Shown here: piece by piece, positions 7,752 to 16,123 of the stretch | How the letters are laid out: each line of letters opens with the position of its first letter | Position numbering within the stretch: position 1 is the stretch's first letter | Origin: Paraclostridium hominis | GTDB taxonomy: Bacteria > Bacillota > Clostridia > Peptostreptococcales > Peptostreptococcaceae | Length of the DNA stretch: 64,000 nt | Assembly (NCBI RefSeq): GCF_014306135.1 | Contig: NZ_JACRWD010000001.1 | Coordinates: forward strand, 620,001-684,000 | Direction: 5' to 3' | Made by a program: the position numbers and the translations under genes | Notes under the pieces: model-generated | What the model was told of the DNA's origin: nothing | Databases searched by the model: none | The model's input: the letters and a program-made list of their open reading frames with translations, nothing else

Positions 7752-9398
7752 GTGTTTTTTATAGAGTATGAAGTAATAGTTAGATATAATGGAGATATTT
7801 CTATAGTTGCAAGCGAGTTAGGTGTATCTGTAGAATTATTAGGATATAACTATGCAATAATAACTTCAGATAGTATTGAATCAATTGATAACTTGGTCAA
7901 TTATCCTCAAATTGAATACGTAGAAAGACCATTTATTTTAACTACACAAGATGTTCAAAGTTTTTCAAGAACAGGAATATCAAGATTTAAAAATACAAAT
8001 GGATTAACTGGAAAAGGAACTATAATTGGAATTATAGATTCTGGTATAGATTATAATTTAGATATATTTAAAGACGAACAAGGTAATTCAAAGATACTTT
8101 ATTACTGGGATCAATCATTTCCAGGAAATCCACCCGAAGGATTTACACATGGAACCTTATATACAAATGAAGATATAAACAAAGCTATTAAAAGAGAAAT
8201 TAACATACCTATATCTCCAACTAGTACACATGGTACACATGTATCAGGTATTGCATGCCAAGTAGCAAATGAAGCTAATTTAATAGTTGTAAGAGTTGGA
8301 AGTATTCAAACAGATGTATTTTCAAGAAGTACAGAATTTATGAGAGCTATTAAATTCATATTGGATAAAGCACTAGAGTTAAACATGCCAGTAGCCATAA
8401 ACATAAGCTATGGAAGTAATGAAGGCTCACATAGAGGGTTATCATTATTTGAACAATATATAGATGATATGACATCATTTTGGAAAAATAATATAGTTGT
8501 AGCAGCAGGAAATAATGCTGATAAAGGTGGTCATAGAAATATACAATTAGATAATCAACAGGTAGAAGTAGAATTTGTAGTTGGAGAAAATGAGAAAATA
8601 TTAAATGTAAATGTATGGCCAGATTTTACAGATGAATTTAGTTTATATATAGTTAATCCTTCTAACTTAAGAAGTCAAGAGATATCCTTAACATCAGGTG
8701 AGATTAGAAATGTACTAGGAGGTACTAGGATAAGAGGGTATTTTTATCCAATTTCACCATACTCACTTGTTAGAAGACTTACAATTCAAATGAGTTCAGA
8801 TAATAATATTAGCCCAGGTATATGGAAGTTAGTTTTTACTCCAATAAATATAGTAATGGGAAATGTTAATATATATCTACCTACATCGGAAGGTATAAGT
8901 AGAGATACAAGATTTTTAGAAGCAAATAAAAATCTAACAGTAACTGTACCAGGAACTGCAAGTAAGGTAATAACTGTTGGAAGTTTTAATTCAAGAACGG
9001 ATATAGTATCTATATTTTCTGGAGAAGGAGATATTAGCAAAAATGTGCTTAAACCAGATTTATTAGCACCAGGAGAAGATATATTATCAGTACTTCCAGG
9101 AGGTAGTGTAGGAGCTTTAAGTGGAACTAGTATGGCTACACCACATGTTACAGGTGTAGTTGCACTTTTAATGGAGTGGGGAATTGTTAATAGAAATGAT
9201 TTATTTTTTTATTCTCAAAAAATAAGAGCATTTTTAATAAAAGAAGCTAAAAGAAATGCTTTATATACATATCCAAATAATTCTATGGGATTTGGAATGT
9301 TAGACCTATCTAATGTTAACCTAGTCAACATGGGTCAATTCAATCAAAGCTATGATTTAATTTATAGAAAAAAGAGAAAAAAAAAACTAGAAATTTAA
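7752..9398 (+). CDS. cspB: CspB germination protease, subtilisin-like (active)
   Basis: A 548-residue S8 serine protease of the clostridial Csp family, which cleaves the pro-form of the cortex hydrolase SleC during germination. The triad is intact: Asp96 in IIGIIDSGID, His160 in THGTHVSG, and Ser460 in SGTSMATPHV. An N-terminal prodomain spans about residues 1-66; a glutamine at position 66 lies where Csp proteases self-cleave. The large insertion around residues 270-390 is the Csp jellyroll domain. The start is uncertain: GTG 7752 overlaps the ribosome site AAGGGGGTG, whereas ATA 7761 has better spacing. The end is abrupt: the reading frame stops in KKRKKKLEI just after a run of ten A, while the prodomain of CspA continues in the -1 frame. 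Confidence 0.9.
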   Translation: MFFIEYEVIVRYNGDISIVASELGVSVELLGYNYAIITSDSIESIDNLVNYPQIEYVERPFILTTQDVQSFSRTGISRFKNTNGLTGKGTIIGIIDSGIDYNLDIFKDEQGNSKILYYWDQSFPGNPPEGFTHGTLYTNEDINKAIKREINIPISPTSTHGTHVSGIACQVANEANLIVVRVGSIQTDVFSRSTEFMRAIKFILDKALELNMPVAINISYGSNEGSHRGLSLFEQYIDDMTSFWKNNIVVAAGNNADKGGHRNIQLDNQQVEVEFVVGENEKILNVNVWPDFTDEFSLYIVNPSNLRSQEISLTSGEIRNVLGGTRIRGYFYPISPYSLVRRLTIQMSSDNNISPGIWKLVFTPINIVMGNVNIYLPTSEGISRDTRFLEANKNLTVTVPGTASKVITVGSFNSRTDIVSIFSGEGDISKNVLKPDLLAPGEDILSVLPGGSVGALSGTSMATPHVTGVVALLMEWGIVNRNDLFFYSQKIRAFLIKEAKRNALYTYPNNSMGFGMLDLSNVNLVNMGQFNQSYDLIYRKKRKKKLEI

Positions 9399-11062
9399 GA
9401 TTAGAATTACCATACGATTTAATAACCTTATTCCAAGTAGTACATGGACCAAATTTTAAAGAAGAACTTGAATCTATTGGATTAGAATATACTTATTATG
9501 AAATTAGTGATAATGAATCAATTTTAGGATTACATACTAGAGATAACCAAAAATTTAGAAAATTAATTCCAGTAAAATCAATACAATTTTTTGAGTTGAC
9601 TGCAGTTATGAATCAATTAAGCACTATAACAAGGGGTACTGAAAATGGTATTATAGCTAGAGAGGAAATAGGTGCAAATTTTTTACAAAATAATTTAAAC
9701 ATATCTGTTACTGGGAAAGGTGTATTAATAGCAATAATAGATTCAGGAATAGATTATTTACATGAAGATTTTATATATCCAGATAAAACTTCTAAAATAG
9801 TATTTTTATGGGATCAAACTAAGGATGAAAATCCACCTAGTGGGTATAAATTTGGAACTGAGTATACTAGAGAAGATATAAATCAAGCTATAGCAAATAA
9901 TGACACTACTTTATCAAAAGATGAAGATGGTATTGGAACAATGTTAAGTGGTATATGTGCAGGTCTTGGAAATATAAATAGTCAATATGCTGGAATAGCA
10001 CCAGATGCAGAACTTATAGTCGTAAAATTAAAAAAAATAAATGGAAATTATAATAACGCAATATTAGAAGCTGCTATACAATATGCATATGAAAAAGCTT
10101 ACGAATTAAAAATACCTTTAGTAATAAATATATCTTTAGGAAGTAATAATTTAGTAGGTGCTACTGAGCGTATTTTAAGAGACACTCCACTATTTACAAG
10201 AGGTTTATGCTTAGTTTCTCCAGTGGGAAATGAAGGAAATACTCAAACACATACATCAGGAAGACTTAACTTTATAGGAGAAGAACAAGATATAGAATTA
10301 GAAATATTTGAAGATGAAGATTTATTAGATATTAATATATGGATGAATAAGCCTGATAAAGCGAGTGTGGCAGTTATATCACCAAGTGGAGAAATAAGTA
10401 AATTTATAAAAGTATCAAATTTCAATGAGATAACAGGTATATTTGATTTAGAAGCAACTTGGTATGTGATAACTTATAGATATCCAACTGCTTACTCAGG
10501 TCAGCAGCAAGTAACAATAACATTAAAAAATGCAACTAAAGGTATATGGAAAATAAGATTAAGAGGTGAATATATAACCAATGGAATATACAATGCTTAT
10601 CTACCAAATAAAGCATTAATAAATCCTGGAACAAAATTTAGAGATTCAATCCCTTCTCAAACTGTAAATTATCCATCAACATATAATGATGTAATTTCTG
10701 TAGGTGCATACAATATTATTGATAATAGTATATGGCCTTCTTCATCGAGGGGTCCTACTATAAATGGATTATTAAGGCCAGATATAGTTGCACCTGGGGT
10801 AAATATAATTTCAACGTATCCTGGAAATAGTTATGCAACCATAACAGGAACAGCAGTAGCAGCCGCTCATGTTACAGGAGCAGTAGCTTTATATTTTCAG
10901 TATACTTTAGCCGATAGGTATTACACTCAAAAGGCATTTACTACCATGGTTAGAACTTACCTTCATGGGGGAGCTAGAAGAATTCAAGGAATAACATATC
11001 CAAATGAAATTTATGGTTATGGAGAGTTAGATATAAGAGGATCCTTTGATCAACTAAAATAA
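9368..11062 (+). CDS. cspA: CspA-type pseudoprotease, in -1 frame to cspB (probable CspBA fusion)
   Basis: A second Csp-family subtilisin fold, open from 9368 to 11062 (564 codons). The prodomain-like region (about 9400-9600, LPYDLITLFQVVHGPNFKEE) has no start codon with a ribosome site; the first usual start is TTG 9596, inside the end of that prodomain. Catalytic Asp is kept (AIIDSGIDY), but His is replaced (DGIGTMLSG) and Ser is Ala (TGTAVAAAHV), so it cannot be a protease. In C. difficile CspA is the inactive C-terminal half of CspBA and controls CspC incorporation and germinant sensing. Here a -1 shift at the A run 9377-9386 would fuse it to CspB (about 1103 residues). It is either an assembly or strain indel, or slippage. 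Confidence 0.8.
   Translation, partial: KKEKKKTRNLRLELPYDLITLFQVVHGPNFKEELESIGLEYTYYEISDNESILGLHTRDNQKFRKLIPVKSIQFFELTAVMNQLSTITRGTENGIIAREEIGANFLQNNLNISVTGKGVLIAIIDSGIDYLHEDFIYPDKTSKIVFLWDQTKDENPPSGYKFGTEYTREDINQAIANNDTTLSKDEDGIGTMLSGICAGLGNINSQYAGIAPDAELIVVKLKKINGNYNNAILEAAIQYAYEKAYELKIPLVINISLGSNNLVGATERILRDTPLFTRGLCLVSPVGNEGNTQTHTSGRLNFIGEEQDIELEIFEDEDLLDINIWMNKPDKASVAVISPSGEISKFIKVSNFNEITGIFDLEATWYVITYRYPTAYSGQQQVTITLKNATKGIWKIRLRGEYITNGIYNAYLPNKALINPGTKFRDSIPSQTVNYPSTYNDVISVGAYNIIDNSIWPSSSRGPTINGLLRPDIVAPGVNIISTYPGNSYATITGTAVAAAHVTGAVALYFQYTLADRYYTQKAFTTMVRTYLHGGARRIQGITYPNEIYGYGELDIRGSFDQLK
9377..9386 (+). other. A10 homopolymer: break point or slippage site between cspB and cspA
   Basis: Ten consecutive A residues. 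CspB codons are read here as lysines and stop at TAA 9396; the frame one base back continues without stop through the CspA prodomain. One additional A, or -1 slippage of RNA polymerase or ribosome, joins them. Confidence 0.8.
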
Positions 11063-11087
11063 TATATAAATAGGAGGAATTTTTATT

Positions 11088-12773
11088 TTGGAGAAATCCT
11101 ATCTTATAATTTACCAAGGAAGTATAGAAGATGTAACTAATGATTTAAGAAATAATTCAATAGAAAGATTTATGATATTAAATGATAATTTATTAGTTAT
11201 ATATGTTCCTATTGATTTTTATGAAAATACACTAAATGAAATTATAAGTATTGCATGGTGGCAAAGGTCAGTACCTATGAGTTCTCTAATTGAGGTAACC
11301 AATGATATAGAACAAGGTGTAAGTGTAACGGATTCATCAGGAACGGATTATATATATAAAAACCCATATATAACAACTACTGGAAAAGATGTATTAATAG
11401 CAATAATAGATTCAGGCATAGATTATTTGCATCCAGATTTTAGAAATGATGATAATACGACTAAAATAGTATCAATATGGGATCAAGAAAGTGACAAAAA
11501 AACACCTCCAGATGGATTAATATTTGGAAGTGAATTTACTAGAGAAGATATAAATAAAGCTATATCTGAAAATGATAACACATTAAGTGAAGATAAAATT
11601 GGAACTGGTACTATAGCTGCAGGAATATCATCAGGCAAGGGAAAATTAAATTCTCAATATAAAGGTGTTGCTATTGATAGTGAATTGGTAGTTGTGAAAT
11701 TAAGAGAATATAGAGATACTTATGCATCAGGAAAAATAAATTATCAAAAATCAGATTTTTTAGCTGGAATAAAGTATGTTTTAGATGTAGCTAAAAGGGA
11801 GCGTAAATTTATTATAATAAATCTAACTATAGGTTTAGCATCAAAGTCTATAATAGAATTAACAATGCTAGAAACATTTAACGAAATAGTAGAATCAGGA
11901 ATTATTGTAGTTAGTGGGGCTGGAAATGAAGGAAATACAGATATTCATTATGAAGGCGTATTATCAAATGTAAATCAAAAGCAAGATATAATAATTCAAG
12001 TAGGAGAACAAATAAATTTAGATATAAATTTAGTAACTAGTGGACCAGATAAAATAGGTGCATTAATAATCTCACCATCAGGAGAGCTTAGCTATCAAAT
12101 TATGTATTCTCCAGATTATTATGTATATAAAGGACGATTTAATTTAGAAAATACAACTTATGAGATGCGATTTGTATATCCTTGGCTAGAATCTGGATAT
12201 CAAGAATTAAATATAAATCTATACGACATTAAACCAGGTATATGGACTTTAAGATTAATTCCAGAATTTATTATAGAAGGAATATATGATGTTTATTTAC
12301 CAAATAAAAATATAATGTCACAGGAAACTAGATTTTCAGACCCAGCTTCTACGTCTACAATAACGATGTATGCAGCTCCGGAAAACGTGATAACCATAGG
12401 AGCTTACAATGATAAAACTGATAGCATATGGATAGGATCATCAAAAGGTCCTATAAAGAAAAGAGGAATAAAACCAGACATAGTTGCAGCAGGAGTGGAT
12501 ATAATAGCTCCTTATAAAAATAATAGTTATAATACATCAATAGGAACGGGAGTTAGTGCCTCTATAGTTAGTGGAGTTTTAGCACTAATTATTCAGTATA
12601 TAAAAGATCAATATGAGTTTTATCAAGGGTCTTTATATACACAACAATTAAAAACCTATCTAATGCTTGGAGCCACGAAAAAGGATATATATACTTATCC
12701 AAACATATCTCAAGGATATGGAATTTTAAATTTAAAAGATACTATTACAGCAATTGCAAATAATTTTGAATAA
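11088..12773 (+). CDS. cspC: CspC germination pseudoprotease
   Basis: A 561-residue Csp-family subtilisin-like protein. The Asp of the triad is kept (AIIDSGIDYLHPDF), but the His position reads KIGTGTIAAG and the Ser position GTGVSASIVSG, with glycine at the nucleophile, as in C. difficile CspC. That protein acts as a bile-salt and co-germinant signal integrator upstream of CspB-SleC. The prodomain (about residues 1-75) appears retained, and the central insertion is the Csp jellyroll. The TTG start has AGGAGG eight bases upstream, 25 bases after cspA, so the genes form one operon. Whether this organism uses bile salts cannot be told. Confidence 0.9.
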   Translation: MEKSYLIIYQGSIEDVTNDLRNNSIERFMILNDNLLVIYVPIDFYENTLNEIISIAWWQRSVPMSSLIEVTNDIEQGVSVTDSSGTDYIYKNPYITTTGKDVLIAIIDSGIDYLHPDFRNDDNTTKIVSIWDQESDKKTPPDGLIFGSEFTREDINKAISENDNTLSEDKIGTGTIAAGISSGKGKLNSQYKGVAIDSELVVVKLREYRDTYASGKINYQKSDFLAGIKYVLDVAKRERKFIIINLTIGLASKSIIELTMLETFNEIVESGIIVVSGAGNEGNTDIHYEGVLSNVNQKQDIIIQVGEQINLDINLVTSGPDKIGALIISPSGELSYQIMYSPDYYVYKGRFNLENTTYEMRFVYPWLESGYQELNINLYDIKPGIWTLRLIPEFIIEGIYDVYLPNKNIMSQETRFSDPASTSTITMYAAPENVITIGAYNDKTDSIWIGSSKGPIKKRGIKPDIVAAGVDIIAPYKNNSYNTSIGTGVSASIVSGVLALIIQYIKDQYEFYQGSLYTQQLKTYLMLGATKKDIYTYPNISQGYGILNLKDTITAIANNFE

Positions 12774-12831
12774 TGTGTATTTTATAACTTAGAATGTAAA
12801 AACTAATACAAAAGAAAAGAGGTGAATTATC

Positions 12832-13026
12832 TTGGAAAATGAAAAATGTAAAGCATTAAATGGGTCAGATAACAAAAGATTAAAATCTAATAGACCAGTA
12901 AAAAATGAATATACTGCTGCTTGGTCTGGAACTGAAGATTTAAGGGCAGAAAGCAATGTATCAATTCCTTCACTAAGAAATGTAGAAGAAGCTAAAGACT
13001 GGGTTGACAACGGAAGTAGATTATAA
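12832..13026 (+). CDS. DUF3787-family small spore protein
   Basis: A 64-residue protein with the pattern AAWSGTEDLRAESNVSIPS followed by VEEAKDWVDNGSRL, which I recognise as the DUF3787 family, named after a C. difficile spore-surface protein. It is hydrophilic with no signal peptide. The start is TTG, seven bases after AGAGGTG. It lies 58 bases behind cspC, which fits a sporulation-linked role, and is closed by a hairpin terminator. The molecular function is unknown. Confidence 0.75.
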   Translation: MENEKCKALNGSDNKRLKSNRPVKNEYTAAWSGTEDLRAESNVSIPSLRNVEEAKDWVDNGSRL

Positions 13027-13028
13027 TT

Positions 13029-13078
13029 TAAAATAGATACCTAAAATTTTATAAAAATTATTAGGTATCTATTTTTAT
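13029..13078. terminator. Bidirectional terminator
   Basis: Arms AAAATAGATACCTAA and TTAGGTATCTATTTT around a 15-base loop, between convergent genes. Confidence 0.85.
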
Positions 13079-13086
13079 GAATCATT

Positions 13087-13482
13087 TTATTCACTTGGAA
13101 TAAGTATATATTCACCTGACTTTAATTTATAATCCTTAGATACTATATCAGGATTTTTCTTATACACAACTTTTCTAAAATCTTCGATATTTTCTATATT
13201 AGTATTATAAGATTTAATTATATCATCTAAATTTTGGCCATATTCAACAAAGTGTTTTACAAGATGTCTATTATCCATAATTTTATCATAGGCATTTTTA
13301 TATGGAATTTCAGAAATTTTATTAAAAATAGATACATTTTTAACTAAATAATCAACGGAAGTATCTAAACAAGTTATATAGTTGTAAATACCTGATTTTA
13401 AAGCTTGAGAAAAAGAGGTACACTCATTAGCACTTGGACCTATAAATAATAATACTAATACAAAAATTAATAAGTATTTCAA
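13087..13482 (-). CDS. Small exported LysM-like protein
   Basis: A 131-residue protein with an N-terminal signal peptide (KYLLIFVLVLLFIGPSAN). The C-terminal 50 residues (YGQNLDDIIKSYNT to KLKSGEYILIP) match the LysM pattern: an opening YGQNLDDII, a KNP segment and a closing L+xGxxIxIP, so it probably binds peptidoglycan, cortex or wall glycan. Residues 25-80 are unlike anything I know; two cysteines (near 21 and 38) could pair. The start is TTG with AGGAGG seven bases upstream. Convergent with the csp operon; a spore-envelope role is possible. Confidence 0.7.
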   Translation of the reverse strand: MKYLLIFVLVLLFIGPSANECTSFSQALKSGIYNYITCLDTSVDYLVKNVSIFNKISEIPYKNAYDKIMDNRHLVKHFVEYGQNLDDIIKSYNTNIENIEDFRKVVYKKNPDIVSKDYKLKSGEYILIPSE

Positions 13483-13580
13483 AAAAACACCTCCTAATTA
13501 AAATTATTAATAAAAAAATATAAATTAAACATATTTGATAAAAAATTTTAAAATATATAAATTTTATAAAAAATAAATCG

Positions 13581-13609
13581 TTGACTTAAAAAATATAAGT
13601 TGGTATAAT
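13581..13609 (+). promoter_or_regulatory. Sigma-A promoter of the asnS T-box leader
   Basis: TTGACT, 17-base spacer, perfect TATAAT (13604-13609). It lies just before the T-box RNA. Confidence 0.85.
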
Positions 13610-13639
13610 CTTAGTAAATAATTCAAATAATAACTATAA

Positions 13640-13892
13640 AGACATTGAAGAGAAGAGTAAATATAAAAGGTAGTTAAAGCGAGTTGAGGATGGTGAGAGC
13701 TCAATACGAAATTTATGTTGAAGAACATCTCGGAGTCTCTAACCGAAATTAATTAAAGAGTAGGCTTAGACGGAAGGTCCCGTTATAGACCATTAAGCAA
13801 AGCTTAGCTAAGTGGCCTATTTAGGCAATTAGGGTGGTACCGCGAGAGTAATAGTCTTTCGTCCCTTTTAGGGATGAAGGGCTTTTTTATAT
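13640..13892 (+). promoter_or_regulatory. T-box leader of asnS
   Basis: A tRNA-sensing leader. Visible parts are the stem I element GAGGATGGTGAGAGCTC, the distal GAAGAACATCTCGGAG, a candidate Asn specifier AAC at 13741-13743, the antiterminator box AGGGTGGTACCGCG at about 13830-13843, and the terminator GTCCCTTTTAGGGAT-type hairpin with T run ending near 13888. Uncharged tRNA-Asn is expected to stabilise the antiterminator and switch on asnS. Confidence 0.93.
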
Positions 13893-13921
13893 TTAAAATA
13901 AAATTTATAGGAGGATATAAA

Positions 13922-15322
13922 ATGCAAAGAGAATTTACTGAAATTAAACAACTTTACAGAAATAAAGAAGAATATATCGGAAAAACTGTAAAAGTAGCTG
14001 GATGGATAAGAACATCTAGAGCTTCTAAAAACTTTGGATTCATAGAATTAAATGATGGAAGTTTCTTTAAAAATATGCAAATTGTAATAGCTGAAGATAA
14101 GTTAGAAAACTTTAAAGAAATAACAAAACTTCCAATAAGTTCATCTATATTAGTAGAAGGTGAATTAGTATCTACAGAAGGTGCTAAACAACCAGTAGAA
14201 ATACAAGCTACTAAAATAGAAATAGAAGGTGAATCAGATAGTTCATACCCACTTCAAAAGAAAAGACATACTTTAGAGTACTTAAGAACTATAGCTCATT
14301 TAAGACCAAGAAGTAACACTTTCTCTGCAGTATTTAGAGTAAGAAGTTTAGCTGCATATGCTATACACAAATTCTTCCAAGATAGAAACTTTGTGTATGC
14401 ACATTCACCAATCATAACAGGAAGTGACTGTGAAGGTGCAGGAGAAATGTTTAGAATAACAACTATGGATTTAAATAATATACCTAAAAATGAAGAAGGT
14501 GCGATAGATTATTCTAAAGACTTCTTTGGAAAAGAAGCTAATTTAACAGTTAGTGGTCAATTAAATGCTGAGATAATGGCTCTTGCATTTAGAAATGTTT
14601 ATACTTTTGGACCAACTTTTAGAGCTGAAAATTCATTTACACAAAGACATGCATCAGAATTCTGGATGATAGAACCTGAAATAGCATTTGCAGATTTAGA
14701 AGATAACATGGAACTTGCAGAAGATATGATAAAATATGTAATAAACTATGTTATGGAAAATGCTCCAGAAGAAATGGAATTCTTCAATAGCTTTATAGAT
14801 AAGGGATTAATAGATAGATTAAATAATGTTGTAAATTCTGAATTTACTAGAATAACTTATACTAAAGCTGTTGAAATGTTACAAGAATCAGGACATGAAT
14901 TTGAATACCCAGTAAAATGGGGAGATGACCTTCAAACAGAACATGAAAGATACTTAACAGAACAAGTGTTTAAAGCACCAGTATTTGTTACTGATTATCC
15001 AAAGGATATAAAAGCATTTTACATGAGAATGAATGAAGATGGAAAAACAGTAAGAGCTATGGACCTTTTAGTTCCAGGTGTTGGAGAAATAGTTGGTGGT
15101 TCTCAAAGAGAAGAAAGATACGATGTATTATTAGAAAGAATAAAAGAAATGAATCTTAATGAAGAAGATTACTGGTGGTACTTAGAACTTAGAAAGTTCG
15201 GAACAGCTACTCACTCAGGATTTGGATTAGGATTTGAAAGAATTATAATGTATATGACTGGTATGGCAAACATAAGAGACGTTATACCATTCCCAAGAAC
15301 TCCAAGAAATGCAGAATTCTAA
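13922..15322 (+). CDS. asnS: Asparaginyl-tRNA synthetase
   Basis: A 466-residue class IIb synthetase that charges tRNA-Asn in the cytoplasm. The N-terminal OB-fold anticodon-binding domain (VKVAGWIRTSRASKNFGFIELNDGS) is followed by the catalytic core with motif 2 (FGPTFRAENSFTQRHASEFWMIEPE) and motif 3 (GFGLGFERIIMY). The start ATG follows AGGAGG by seven bases; upstream in-frame codons belong to the T-box terminator. It is controlled by the T-box directly in front, and a terminator follows. Direct charging means this organism does not depend only on the transamidation route for Asn-tRNA. Confidence 0.97.
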   Translation: MQREFTEIKQLYRNKEEYIGKTVKVAGWIRTSRASKNFGFIELNDGSFFKNMQIVIAEDKLENFKEITKLPISSSILVEGELVSTEGAKQPVEIQATKIEIEGESDSSYPLQKKRHTLEYLRTIAHLRPRSNTFSAVFRVRSLAAYAIHKFFQDRNFVYAHSPIITGSDCEGAGEMFRITTMDLNNIPKNEEGAIDYSKDFFGKEANLTVSGQLNAEIMALAFRNVYTFGPTFRAENSFTQRHASEFWMIEPEIAFADLEDNMELAEDMIKYVINYVMENAPEEMEFFNSFIDKGLIDRLNNVVNSEFTRITYTKAVEMLQESGHEFEYPVKWGDDLQTEHERYLTEQVFKAPVFVTDYPKDIKAFYMRMNEDGKTVRAMDLLVPGVGEIVGGSQREERYDVLLERIKEMNLNEEDYWWYLELRKFGTATHSGFGLGFERIIMYMTGMANIRDVIPFPRTPRNAEF

Positions 15323-15341
15323 TAATAAATTAATATAAGTG

Positions 15342-15373
15342 AAAAATAGCGAGCTTTTTCTCGCTATTTTTTA
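15342..15373 (+). terminator. Terminator after asnS
   Basis: AAAAATAGCGAG paired with CTCGCTATTTTTT. Confidence 0.9.
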
Positions 15374-15515
15374 TATATTAATTTATTATATAAATTTTAT
15401 TTAGACTAATATAAGAATATAATATACACTAAATTTCAGACTGTAGACATGTAAACTTTATTAGAATATAATAGTAATAAGGTTAAAAGCTAAATGTTAA
15501 TCAGGAGGTATCGAT

Positions 15516-16091
15516 ATGTCAGATGATAGAATAATAGATTTTAATAAACTGAAGAACAAAGTAAAAGATTCTGATGTTGATAAATTTGAACAATATATAT
15601 ATAGTCTTTATAGTTCTGTTATGTCAGGAAAATTAAGTATGGTTGAATTTTCTAAAAAGATAATGGATTATATGAAGGAAAATAATATATCTCAAGAAAA
15701 ATTTATTAATATTCAAAAGAAATTTATGGAGAGATATGGAATGGACTCGTCTGAAATAGATAGCCAGTTAAAAAACTTTGGTATAGATTATAATAATATA
15801 GATTTTAATGAAATAAATAATTCGAATTTTGATGATATAAAAAATAGTATAGGATTTTATGATAAATATAGTCAAAAAATAAAACCAAAGGCTTGTGTAG
15901 AGACATATATAAAAAACGACCATAATGATATAAAAGTAATAATAGATCAAGAACAAGTAATCCTAATAAGTAAGGGTAAAATAAATTTAGTTGATGCAGA
16001 ATTAAATGAACTTTTATTATCTTACAAGAATATACTAAATAAAAAGATAAATATAATTATGTGCGAAAATACAACTGAATATGATTATTAA
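15516..16091 (+). CDS. DUF3867-type hypothetical protein
   Basis: A 191-residue cytoplasmic protein. The N-terminal half (RIIDFNKLKNKVKDSDVDKFE and FMERYGMD) matches what I recall as DUF3867, a clostridial family without known function. It is helical and charged at the N-terminus; the C-terminal third appears beta-rich (VKVIIDQEQVILISKGKINL). No signal peptide, membrane segment or catalytic motif is seen. The start ATG follows AGGAGGT by five bases. Monocistronic between terminators. Confidence 0.7.
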   Translation: MSDDRIIDFNKLKNKVKDSDVDKFEQYIYSLYSSVMSGKLSMVEFSKKIMDYMKENNISQEKFINIQKKFMERYGMDSSEIDSQLKNFGIDYNNIDFNEINNSNFDDIKNSIGFYDKYSQKIKPKACVETYIKNDHNDIKVIIDQEQVILISKGKINLVDAELNELLLSYKNILNKKINIIMCENTTEYDY

Positions 16092-16123
16092 AAAAGAGAT
16101 AGGATTAATCCTATCTCTTTTTT
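16089..16123. terminator. Bidirectional terminator
   Basis: AAAAGAGATAGGATT with its complement and T runs on both strands, between convergent genes. Confidence 0.9.
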
